From Lineus longissimus (lineage: Eukaryota; Nemertea; Pilidiophora; Heteronemertea; Lineidae): a stretch of DNA of 64,000 nt. The position numbers were made by a program, and so were the translations under genes. The DNA lies in contig NC_088316.1 in NCBI RefSeq assembly GCF_910592395.1, forward strand, positions 19,220,001 to 19,284,000, written 5' to 3'. Of the stretch, positions 23,101-35,100 are shown piece after piece. Below the pieces are notes generated by a model. The model searched no databases, was not told where the DNA came from, and worked only from the letters and a program-made list of their open reading frames with translations. Every line of letters begins with the position of its first letter. The first letter of the stretch is position 1.

Positions 23101-24297
23101 CATTTTCGGGCAATCTAGGCATCCCAAGAAACACAATTCCCCCATTTAAAAGACATGCAAGCAGGTGTAACAATATCGTAAACAAACTGCACATCCTGTT
23201 GAGAAGGATCTAACTGTCTGAATCACACCAAGGACACTAAACAACATTCCAGTACGGATATTGATACGACATGTACAGAGGAACCTCCCTTTGCGGACAC
23301 CTCACTGGCTGGTTGGTTTTAAAAGATGGCAACAACTGTAATTATGAAAACTAAATGAGATAATCTGGCCTAACCCATCAAATCATGAAAGAGCCAACAT
23401 TGCCAATTCTGATTTGGTTGTTGAGGACTTCCCCTTAGTTTAAGGATACATAAACTATAAGGATGGCTACATGGATGGACCAAATGTGAGAAGTAATGGC
23501 TCTGAAATGAAAATATTGGTAAAGATGTCCAACCTGCAATAAGTAAGCAAGATTAGTATGTAAACAATAATTGGGTCTTACCTTTAACTGGCAGCCTAAT
23601 TGGGCCGTCCTAATTACCCATTAGGCCTCTAACCAACCAACCAATTAACCAATTAATTTCCAATGACATTGAGTGATTGATGATGGATTAAAGCTGTCAG
23701 TTTAGAAATTGATCAAACCCCCTAAGAGACCCCATAGTGACCAGTCTATCTCTGTGGTCAGCAAGCGGCTCGACCTCTGACCAGTGGCACATTTGAATTT
23801 TCAAAAGTTGTCCACTCTCTCATGAATGCTATTCTTGGAACAAGGGCAGGCTATCCACATAATCTATTCACGATTAACACTGTAGCCAGGTCACCAGCCA
23901 GGAATAGACCACAATACACACACCGACCCAATATGCAAACCCACTCAATCGAACGCAGTGGTGCGAGATAGAAATTGACATGTAGTAAATGTGTATACAA
24001 GGTTCACTATGGGGAAACAGTATAGGCTATTGGGATACTCACGTTTTGAGAGCTGGAGCGCTGGTCGCCCTGGCCGCTCGAGTCCCCCTTGGACTTGTGC
24101 TTACTAGCTTTCTTTGCCTTGTTGTCTAACCAGCGTTGGTGTAGTAACAAGGTGTCCTGTCTCGTCTGCTCGTACAGTCCATTTATACTCGGCTCAAACG
24201 CTTGCAAGCGGCCATTATTATGTCGTCTGTATAGGTCAATCCGGCGTCTTAAACGTTCTACCACGTCCTTTCTTTTGGGGGACAAAAAATCCCCCAT
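11758..24297 (-). CDS. Mastermind-like Notch transcriptional co-activator (two coding exons)
   Basis: Exon 1 is 24297-24043 and exon 2 is 14151-11758, both minus, joined in phase 0 to give 882 residues. The N-terminus has the Mastermind signature: SPKRKDVVERLRRRIDLYRR, then LHQRWLDNKAKKASKH, the basic bent helix known in the family to bind the groove formed by Notch ankyrin repeats and CSL. The remainder is low-complexity and rich in Q, M, S, H and P, with an acidic helix-like block near residues 210-260 (LDVEELQAILDTLEKEEGE) and an acidic, hydrophobic C-terminus ending FNLIDELLGGK, as in activation domains. Start: the first in-frame ATG gives MGDF in a good context (A at -3, G at +4). The family recruits p300/CBP to Notch targets in the nucleus. 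The 9.9 kb intron separates the CSL-binding part from the activation part. The paralogue cannot be assigned. Confidence 0.93.
14152..24042 (-). other. Mastermind-like gene, intron 1 (9.9 kb)
   Basis: A non-coding intron with no recognised nested gene. It includes a foldback at 14939-15024, a G-run at 17378-17391, a weak tRNA-like B-box (gagttcgaatccc, about 16053), and a short segment at 23273-23302 (gtacagaggaacctccc, then gcggacacc) resembling the end of a common invertebrate short repeat. The rest is AT-rich without visible structure. Confidence 0.7.
14939..15024. repeat. Small foldback element
   Basis: gaggtgaatgccct (14948-14961) is perfectly inverted at 14994-15007, and ttcttcaca (14939-14947) pairs with tgtgaagaa (15016-15024). 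An 8 bp insertion lies in the right arm. It looks like a short non-autonomous foldback element inside the Mastermind-like intron. Confidence 0.6.
24043..24297 (-). CDS. Mastermind-like, coding exon 1 (MamL N-terminal domain)
   Basis: It encodes 85 residues starting MGDFLSPKRK and ending SSSQN. The donor on the minus strand is aac|gtgagt. This exon holds essentially the whole Notch/CSL-binding domain, so its product alone would resemble the truncated Mastermind forms known to act as dominant-negative in Notch signalling. The frame reads on past the donor for 12 codons (VSIPIAYTVSP) to a stop. Confidence 0.92.
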
Positions 24298-26059
24298 AGT
24301 CCCATGTGGATGCACTATGTAGGCGTCGCGTTCCAGGCCTCTAGGGGTGCACAATGTGTCATGAATGACGCTAAGTCCAGTTAGTGCTAGTTGTTTTAGC
24401 AATGGGCCGATATCCGTCTAACAATGACATGGGTATAGGAACGCACAAACCCCGTCAATACACGTGCTGGAGTAAACAGCTGAAATCAAAACATGAAATC
24501 CACTTTAGTCACTTCTTACTTCCAAACAATCCAATTTCACGCTTGAGAGAACTTATAACGGACGCGTGAAACTGTGTTTTTTCCCAGTACGAACTTCCCC
24601 TACGATAAGCTCTACTCTACTACACTCATAACCAGCACCGCGGATAGAAGAAGAAACAGGGTCAGTCCATTATGACCTCGGAGGGGTGGTAAGTAGCAGG
24701 TGCGCGGCGTACTAAAGTAATTGAATGGCTTCCCCGTGGCTAAAAGAACATCAAATAGTAAACCTGACAAGTGTTTTATTGGCCAAATAATTCAACGCTT
24801 TAAAAACAGTGTAATCTCGCCACTTTAGTAAATTCCCTGTAGCCTACACTCCAGACCCTGTAGATTCGCTTTGTTGCCTCAGGAGTCTAACCAGGGAGCG
24901 AAGGAATGTCTCCATGATTCGCTCTGGTGTTCTCTTATACAGAAATGATCGGGAGGCAAGTGTTCTCCTCTGATTTAGAGTTAGCCCACACAAATCGTTG
25001 ACTTCCTTTATCCGGTTTGCCTAATAAGAAAGTGATTCATGATCAAAGAGAGTTGTAGACAAGTGATTGTAAGCCTATACTTGGATACTAGACTCCCGGA
25101 GCAGTCCATTTCGTTATTATCCTATTCATACTGTCTCGTACCGGGCGACAGAACGAGGCCGGTCCATTGCGTCCGGAGTGTAACGAAGGAAGCTTTTGAC
25201 TTAACCGCGAATTACAATGTATACTTTCGACTCCAGTTATTCAATGAGAACCAGCGAATTGCGTCATATCATTTCAATCATTTGCGCGAATTGTGGTATA
25301 GATACCCAATTATTGGGTACCTCGTGCCGTTGGTCAAAACACGGGTGTGGAATTTCTAAAAGTTGGCGAGCAAGCGACCAATAAGAAAAGTTTCCCAATC
25401 TAAATCTGGCGTCATGATATTAACAATGGAGTAAAGATTTGAAATATTTTCGATACTCAACATAAGCTATATTACATGCGATTTATTTTCTGGGTAGCCT
25501 GTTATACCATTCCTGAAATGTGTTTATCAATTCTGAAATCCAATGAGACGCGCAAATCGAACACGAAACTGAAGGAATTCAATCAATTTTGAGTTTCGGT
25601 GCTGTTTCTGTGGCCTGCTAAAAGCGATAAAAAATATTTTGATTTCAACAACAGAAGCAAATTGAGAGAAATGAACTTTTCACAGGACGCAGGTGTAGGC
25701 TAAAAAATGATTGAAAAGGCTATTCCAATTGTTGGAATTCATATCTACGATAGATCTACTGATTTTTGCGAGGCGCAGTGTATCATATGAGTATAAGAAA
25801 TACACTCCGGACGCCGTGGACCGGCCTCGTCCCTCACCCACAGTGGATGCGTTGTCAATACCGAGCGCGCTGGTATTCCTTTGTGAAAAAGAAGTCACTT
25901 GACACCGGAAGCCGACGCCCCCTAATCTAGTTCATGACGAGTGAAATGCCGTCAAGTACCAGCCTCTGCAATGAGTGAATGGATGAGACTGGTGAAAGAG
26001 TCTATCGGTCGCACGGTTTCGCCGCATGGTGGCAGCAGCTGAGTGGAGCAAAATCCAAG
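24298..26059. promoter_or_regulatory. Divergent promoter region of Mastermind-like and TRAP1
   Basis: The two start codons face away from each other 1.76 kb apart, so this interval must hold both 5' UTRs and both promoters. No TATA box is evident at a fixed distance from either start. Nothing else recognisable lies between about 24700 and 25850. Confidence 0.6.
25905..25911 (+). promoter_or_regulatory. ETS/NRF-2 (GABP)-type site upstream of TRAP1
   Basis: ccggaag in the context cttgacaccggaagccg lies about 150 bp before the TRAP1 start. ETS-family sites of this kind are common in promoters of nuclear genes for mitochondrial proteins. Occupancy is inferred only. Confidence 0.4.
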
Positions 26060-26189
26060 ATGGCAGCCTCCATGAAAATGCTATCAACACGATTTTCTCG
26101 ACTTTCCACTGCATTTAGGCGGCATCCGCTCAGTAATTACCGACAAGTTGGGCGGCAGACGGCAAGCAGAAGCTATGGAGCTATCGCAG
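26060..26189 (+). CDS. TRAP1 exon 1
   Basis: Starts [20 protein letters not shown] and is rich in Arg, Ser and Ala with almost no acidic residues, as expected for a mitochondrial import presequence. Donor gcag|gtaaac leaves one base of a glycine codon. Confidence 0.88.
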
Positions 26190-29100
26190 GTAAACATTTC
26201 ATTACATTTTCATGACATATTGATCTATATGCTGCATCTAAATCTCTAAAGTTCTTAATACACGTGTATTTTCATGTGCATTGCATTGGCCATTGTGTAC
26301 CTACCCATCACTTCTCTGCACTACTGTCTAGCTCATATTATCAACACCTACGACTTATGATATCTCCCGTTTTCAATACAGTTTGCACAGGGTTGTCCCA
26401 AATGTCGTTGTCTGTATGTATGATCATTTAAATTATCGTTTACACTTCTTTCTACTTCTTCTTTTACAACATGTTGAGACATCTTATCTTCTCATGAAAT
26501 CCCTCCGCTACTCTTATATGAAAACCTCTTTTTTCCCCAGTCCTAAGAATCTTTTCAACAAAAGAGAAAGGTCCTGTAATGCACTTTCATGATAATCATA
26601 ACTAATGCACCTTCCTCCATTCATCTCGTAATCCTCCAAGAATATTCCATATAGATGAAGACAGAGTGAGCCAGGATATAACAATCCTGGAGATTTGGTG
26701 CCATAATCTACTTGGCCCTTCATTAACCTCGTGTTATCCATCAATTATGTCCAGTGATCCTTAGATACTGACCAATCAAATTGTAAGAATTACTAGAGAT
26801 CTTCAATAAGTTCTGTGACCTTGACCTTCTCCGTCTTGGCTCATTGGTCACCACTTGGTGTGACCAAAACAATGTAACCTTCAGAAATGTTGGCAATCAA
26901 TTTCTCTCAAAAAGATTTATTCTTTGTCAGTAGGTGTATATCTCAATTCTTGATCCAAAGCTCAAAGTGCTCTGTGTTTGGATAAATCCAAAAGTTTACC
27001 TACAGTTTGAAAAATTAGGACTTTGAATATGAAAAAGAAGTATCTTGTTTATTAATGCCCTGGGCCTGGATAAATGATTCAAGGCTATTGTTACTAGGCT
27101 GTTCTGAATGATTGAATGTTGCGAGGTCTGATACACTTGTTTAGCTTTCAGTGAATAGTTTTTTGAAGTGAACAGTATTTGGACAAGAGACTTTTTAAAA
27201 GTCATAGAAAGAAATGTGCTGAGATTCACAAAGAATTAAAAGACCAGCTTGCTCTGGAAAATGTTGACACTGTGTTCAGATAGATTGTCTTTAGTTCATT
27301 ACTTGATTGGAAATGTTCGATCATCTTCCAGAATCAACACCGCGGACGTACTCAGGATGGAAAATCTATGCATCTGTTGACCCGGTGGTCACATTGCTCA
27401 CAGCGCTGAAAGCCGTCACATATGATCGTCAGAGTATATGTGTAACGATGTAATTTGCCGGTATCTAGTAATGAGCGCTGTTCCCGAGGGGTTTCAGTCC
27501 CCCCAGATATTCTAGCGCGTGTGTGCCTCTTGATGAAGCCAGTCTTAGATGGTTATTAATGTAGACATATCTTTAAAGCAGGGAGATTAACACTTTAGGA
27601 TTAAGAACAATAAAGGGCGGGCCAGGGTTTCTCTGCTTGGTATTTCTGATGGAGTGCATTGCATTTATGCATTTGAGGTCTTCAAAAATCTTCCCCTTTG
27701 GCAAGGAACAACACAGCTCCTAATCAAAACTTATCGATTGTGAAACCTGCTAAAGTGGTCTTCCCCGTCCAGTTTCTGGGTGTGATTCATTGCTGTAACA
27801 GCACTAACGAGGTCCAAGAAGATACATGTTACAGATCACACAAGCATTTTTTGCTTTTTCCATAATCAGATAATTCAGGATCAATTCCGGGATGGAGATT
27901 CTTGACTAATTAGTGACATCGTTAACGTTTTTTCTTGACTGAAGAAGTCAGTAATGAATATTGCGAGTGGAGGTTTTGCTAGATTACATTACTGAGACCA
28001 GTGACTGACTGACTGTCTGTAAAATGACTTACTTCTTAGGCGTTTCTTTGTGAAAAACTTGCTCAAATTGATGAACTGTACTGGTGGAGGCTCAAAGTTA
28101 GGTGAGTGTGGTGATGGGAACTATCTCATCAATATCATTGTTTAGTTGCCTGGTGCAATGCCCCCCCCCCCCCCATGCCCCATCCGTTTGGTTTAAGGGC
28201 TTGGACACCACGCAGGACATCTCAAGTTTATGAGACAGATAGTAAGTGCATTGGACATTGTGATCAAGCACTATTCCATGGTGCCCTTGCTATACTCTTG
28301 TCCCAGCCTTATCACATGGCATCAGTTTTTATGGAATCAGCTGTAACCGTTCAACAGATACGGTGGAGAAGATATTCATGCAGGATCCCTAGAGGATGGC
28401 GACGCACCCGCACAAAATGCTACGGGCTTGCAAGAAAACAGAAAAAAATTATTAATTTAGGAGCGAAATTATGCAGTGCATGAGCGTAGTGATTCATAGT
28501 TACGACAGGGCGATTAATCGTGCTGCAATCACACCATATCCTACGTTGGTTTCATAAAAAAACCATTTCAAAATTCAATTTCAAAATCCATATTGAATCA
28601 AATTAGAGTTCTAAATAATCAGAGCTTCTGTCATGTTAGCGTGCGTGAGGGTATTCGTTGGTGATTACCACTCGCTAATAAAGAAATTCTGATGACATAT
28701 CGATGATCACCAATAAATCTTTTATCAGATAATGGAACATCTAAAATCATGTTTTTGCAGAGTCGAGAATTGTCCACCAAAATTCTCCAAGTCTGGCTGA
28801 ATATGGGAGCTGTGTTACTTTTCTCTTTTGTTGGATATTGGAATATTTAATTGACTGTTTCCATTCAATTTGACCTCTCTAATCAGGACACCTCCCTATT
28901 TTGGACAGCATTTTTCAGTCCCGATGGTTCCCTTAAAATAGAGTGGTTCTACTGTAAGTATTTCCTCGTCAAACATAATTTCTCAAGGAGTGATTGTGCC
29001 ATCGACTCATGCAGAAAACAATAAAAGCCAGATCTGACTTGTGGCCATCGCCTGCTATCCGTTTTGCATGGCAAACTCTGGTTCATACCCAGAGGACGAG

Positions 29101-32100
29101 CCAGAATAACTGAGACTGTGCTGATGAATTATGGATTTGCGCGCCTCGGGCTGAATATACGAATAACCTGCCAGCCTGGAAGTGCAAGATTGCTCCGGGA
29201 AGGATGAGCAGGTTGGTGGTGGGTTTATTGTGGCAATGGGAGATTGGAAATACAGCAGAAGTGAGAAGACAGGAGACTTAGAGTGTCTGCAGTTTGCAGT
29301 AGGCGCGATGGGTGTTTAGGTGATGATGGAAGGTCTTGGTGATGGATCTGGTCAAAGACGGTCTCACCAGGCCAAACATGCACGTTGTGGGAAATAACAT
29401 TGACCAGAGAATGTGTTTAGGGGTGATGGCTAATTTGATAGTGGGAACGCATTAGTCTCAGATAATTAATTCATAAGAAATGCCTGTAATTCTTTTGTCT
29501 CCTGGTATACTCTATCATGCTGCTCAGTCACTCATAAAAACATCCAAATTGATGCTATTTTTCAAGCCCTGACCAACAAAACATTTCCCCTAAATGAATG
29601 AACTCTTATTTTATTTGCGTGGTGGCGTTGAATGATAGCCCAACGCAAGAAAAGAAAGACGAAATGAAGAAAACTGATTTGGTTGATTTCTCTTGGGGAT
29701 TCCAGTACGGCGTGATTGTGCATGATGGTCGCCCATCCGTCAGGTAGTCATGACCTCAGAACTGGCAGAATAATGCACAACCTCATTCCCAGACACCATA
29801 ATAGCCACATTATATTGCCGTTTCCATTGTTGGTAGGTCCCTGGGTTCAAGGTTGAATCATTCACGAAGGACGTCCGTCTTTTCGCGCTGCTTCTAAGTT
29901 GACACGTCAACATCTTGCATGAAAGATTTCACTCTCGCCATGACATAATGTGCGGACAGCATTACAACCTATAAATCATATATGCTGACAGATTGAGATA
30001 AATCTCGTATACTGGGCGATGAGGGCATAGTGCATTCTGGCGGAAACGCGATAATCAACAAAGCTGAATGCAAACCTGATTTCCTTACAATTCTGGTGAT
30101 GGGACCATTTGGTTTGTGGTCTCATAGGCAAGTCACTTTCGTGAACAAGTGACTGGCCGAAAAGCAATAATTTATAATAAACAATGACAACCTATCACTG
30201 TATGCAGAACCTACATGTATCCTACAATTAGGACTTAAGTCAAACTCGCTATTACCTCAAACACATTCAAACCACAACAATTCCTCCAGAAACTCATAAA
30301 TCTTGTCAACTCACTTATCAAGCATTTAGCATTTAGGTGACATTTGAAGAAATGTGGTAAAAATGAGAAAAATGTGTTTTAAGCTCGACTGGTGAAAGAG
30401 AAAGCCCTTCAATCAATCATTAATCCAAAGGCGCAAATTACCACATGAACGTATTTCATAACGCGACAAACTTTGACAAGCAGAATCCTGGCGGCTTTTT
30501 CCTCCCGTACGTCATTATTCTTGCGGGATGCTCCGATGGATTTCTTCAAGTTATTGTCGGATTGGAGATCTCTACCGCAGATCTGCAGTGGTTTAATTAA
30601 TGAAATTAATCATAACTCGTGGTGATTAGTGGCATTTATTTATCAACCCTTTACAATTGTGGAAAAGTAATCTATCAGGAAAACTAACTACTCATTTTCG
30701 AATTATTTTCAAGACTAAAATTTCACAAGCCATTGGCAATGTTCTCTTTATTGAGATTAATTGTTGGTTCAGGATACATCATACATCCTCCCCTCTCACC
30801 CCCTACAAACCCTACACGAACACCCCAGTGACGTGCATCATTTCGCTATAGCTAGCAAGAGGTTCAGAGCGGTTTCAAACCCATGACCTACAGGCCTTGA
30901 GTCCACTCTGATCACTAGACCACCATATATTCATTGTATGTCGTGAAAGTTTCCAGCAGTCTTCATTGAGAAAAGATATGTCAGCTCATCAGACCCATCT
31001 CTATGGATGCTTTGAACCAGAGCTATGTGCCAGGATTAAAATATTATATTCAAACTAAAGTCATTCATTGGCAAAGTGCGCTTGATTAGTGATAGATAAA
31101 ACCACTGGTGGGCATCGTTTGTGATTGTTTTCAGTCCAGCGTTTATTGTGGTTAATGTGGCGGGGATGATATTGCACATGATCACTAACTATTATCTAAT
31201 AAAGTCTTGAGGCTGTTGAGGTGTGATAGGGTGGTCAGGAGTTGGGTGAAACAAGAGGGGTGATGGTGGTAGTGGGCTTGATTGGTTTGGCCAGCGAAAT
31301 GCTCTGATGACATAAAGATATGGTACAGAATATAAAGATACCAAGTTTTTGAACAGAATGTGTACATGTGACTACATACTCTGGTGATCTCATCCTAACC
31401 AGACGAGAATCGCCTACTGAGAGTGGTCTTATGACGTAAGGATGGTTCATAAAGATTGTACGTGGAACAGACAACGATTATTGACTTACCCCCATCGCCG
31501 ATGCCGGTGCCTTCGCTGAATACTTATTGACATAGCGGAAATAATCACGCTGCCCTGTTTGACGGTGGTGGAGCACCAACCGGCAGCAGATCTCGCGATC
31601 AGTCAGCGACCGGGAGAGGAAGACCTAGGTATGACAGTATCGGGATCAATAGGAAGGCAGTCATGAACTTGTAATGTTAATCATGGCCGAGGTAACTTCT
31701 TGTTGTTCAAAGAGTGGTGTTAATGCATTGTTGTCTTCAAGTGGTTATGAAGACGAAGTTGCCTTGATGATGGGAGAAACATGCTAGGCATCAAGGCAAC
31801 AGGGGAGGTACTCATAGGTAATCCCTCTGATCAATTTGATCTCTTGACTCGTCTCACCCAAATGCATGGTATAGGATGTCACTTATCTTGGGCGGTATTT
31901 ATTTAACGATTAGTTGTTGCTATTTTCTAATGATTATCTTCCATGTAACAGTTCTAAAAAATATCTTTCATCCATCTTGCCAGTGGGATTCCCCATCCTA
32001 ATTAGTGCATTAATTAGGAAACAATAACAAAAAGATAGAATGAGAAAAACTATTTGCTCGTTGATGAGCGCCATATTGCCCCACTCCACAGGGAGTAGAA

Positions 32101-35100
32101 ACTCAGTCAGTGAAAAGAGTTGAGGATTCGGCTGTCCTAATTAGGGTCTTTAATAGTTTGCCTATGATGTGATTTTTCGTGCAAAGTTCGCATGATGTTG
32201 GATTGAGCTTTGATAACGGAAAATTGCATTCAATGTTGCTGGCTCAATCACATCTGTATAAAACGACAAATATTTTGGTAAAACTTTTGCTGGGTCAAAA
32301 AAATAAAAAATTAGTGTTTGTCAAAAAGGTAGAATCAAGTATAACTTCTCAAACCTTCACAAACCACTTTCATCACTTCATATTTTCTCAATACCTCCAT
32401 ATACAGCTGTCTTCTGCTCATAGAAGTTTGATTGCTCCTTAATAATTCATGAATGATTGACAATAATTGTGCAGTGGTCATCGTCGGTCGTCATCCATCC
32501 GATACGCCATCAAACGATCTCCGGTGCACTTCCTGGATGTGCGGGAGATTCCCATGGTGCCGAGGGTAGCAAGGCGATAGGCGATGATTTTGTGAGTTAA
32601 TTCGGTCATCTTTCATCAGTAGTGTGAGGGTATCCGGAGATGACAGGCTATATCAGGTGACTGCAGTCATGTTCTCAAGTCCCTTTTAACCCTTTGCCAC
32701 TAAAACTGTTGAATTTCAGCTTGACTGGTAGGTTTTTATAAAAGTATCCCGGCAAAGGGTTATGTATAGTGCTGCCAAGAATACATTGCCTTAGAATTAG
32801 CTAGCTAAAGCTTTGATTTTATCTAGACATTGATATCAGTATTTTACAACCTGCCCAAGGAGATCACAAGCACAAGTCATAGTGAGGTGAAACTCTAATG
32901 TGTCTGGTCACGTAGCCATGAGCCAAGACTAGACATCCGTAATAACAGCGCTGAAACTATTACTTATTTAAAAGCTTCGGCTGGAAAGCTTCTTTGGCGA
33001 TCATAGAAAATGGTATTATGGTCTTGTCTTCAGAGGTGACTTAACGGAAAACAATAGTGCGTCCGCCACCTTCGCCTAATTCGATCACGGCGCTCTAACG
33101 TCTCATGCAAACCCATTAATTTGGCCGCAAGATTATTATGTATCACGACTACTATAGCTCAGACCCACAATGCATTAGACGGTGGCTAAACGTCACTCTT
33201 GGCGGAGATTCATAAAAAGTGAGAGTTGTTAATAATGTTGCGGTTATTTGTATGCCGGGAGGTTGGTGAAGTGATACAGTGGAGTTATTGAAGAGCGGAG
33301 GTGGAGAATTGCGCCTCATGGCATTTTAGATTTGGTGAGAGATTGGTCGGCTTGTCCTCTAGAAATCTCCATAATCCCAATTGTGATTTAGCTTGTTGTG
33401 TTCGAGACGCTTTATCATCAAATTTATAAAGGACGTAGAAAATATTTATGATTCATAGGGTTGTTTTGATTGGAAATTAAAAGCTATGTTTTGTTTTTTT
33501 GTCCATCATTGAAAGACAGAGCTGTTCCTTTTGACAATTTGTCTTTGTGTATGCGAGAATAAACTGGAGGGGCGAGCGGTCCACAGAGACTTAACAAAAT
33601 GGCGCACATGCAAACATTGTCATCGCAGATTCCCTAAAGATGTCCATCACGTCAAAAGCAATCTTAGTCGATGGCGATGGTAAGAATTATGCTCCATTCC
33701 CGCCATTAATATTTCATAATGTGATAACTGGAATCTTGGCGGGGAGATGACGTGATGATGTATGTGGTAGCGCACGGTCCGCTGAACACTGATTGGTGGT
33801 GATGGCAGCGGGAGCTAGCCGCTACTGTTTATGGTGATCGATAGGCCCTCTGGGGGGAGGCTTGAGAAAAGTTGCACAATCTTTGGAGTTGACGGTTGTG
33901 TTGGGAGAAGATTTGATGTTTTGAAAGGTTTTCATCACTTTGTGGTTAACATCGAAGGTAATGCAGGGCTGCAACACAGTCTTTGAAGTGATAGGTTTTA
34001 GATCATCCAGTCACTTTAAGCATTGTCTTGGAAAAGATATCATTTGCTTTAAAGACAGAGAATCCCTCCCTGTCTTTCCTGTCAAACCTAGTGGAGGGGC
34101 TGTATGTATCTTAGAGCCACTTCATTGACTGGGTGCCATTAATATTTATGGACTTTAGATATTTGCTGGTAAACAGAGAATCATAACAGCCTGGTTTTCA
34201 GTGAAGCTCTCCCGCTACTATTCACCACTTAATATGCATAATGCAAGCACTAGCAAATGAAAACTCATCAGAAAGCTTGGTGTCTTATCCCCTGAGGCGA
34301 GGGGATGGACAGAACCAATTTGCCTCTCCAATTGGACAGAAATCGATCGATGATTTCGTGAAGAAGTCCTGGAATGGAAATAGAATGATCAGTCCGTCAA
34401 GAACAATACTAATCAATGCGGGATCAATGGTGACTCTATTGATCACTCCTCGATCAATAACAATGAAACACTAATATCTGTGGACGCTTTGCACCAATGG
34501 ACACAGATTACCAGATAGGCTGTTCTAGAATTGGATGATTTGTTAAAGGGCCCTGTAAATGAGAGATTTCATTGCAATGACCTGCAGTATTTCTCACATA
34601 CAAAAGTCAGTCATTAGCGCTGGTTTCTTACAAGTATCAGTCATCCTTGCCACCTGTGATAGAAAGTTCTGGCTCTGGACTTCGAACCAAAGCTAGCAGC
34701 TGCCGAAAGGAAAAACAACAGGACATAAGGTTCCAATGATGTCTTAGGATCAAACTTATTGATTGTTTCATCTGAAGCATAACGAAAGTTAAATGATGGA
34801 CACCGCTTTGCCAAATCGAACTCAGACTTTCAAATTAATGTAAAAATATGGCAAAACTTATCAGTGACCTCTATTGACCTGCGTCAAATCCAACAAATGA
34901 TGGCTTCTCTTTTGCCGCCAGATCTTCTGGTTCAATCATGTCTATTTGTCAAGCTAGCCAAGCATGAAATGACATTGAAACTATACCTCGCTGGGTTGAC
35001 ATCATTGGATTGGTGAGACGTCTTCGCAATGAGGTGGCATACTGTAAACCCTTACTGTCCTAAATGCTGGTGAAGACATCCTTTTCGGATTTTGCTTCCA

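Noticed and set aside
31758-31800. MicroRNA precursor
   Set aside because: The stem is only 12 bp, below the ~22 bp duplex a miRNA hairpin needs.
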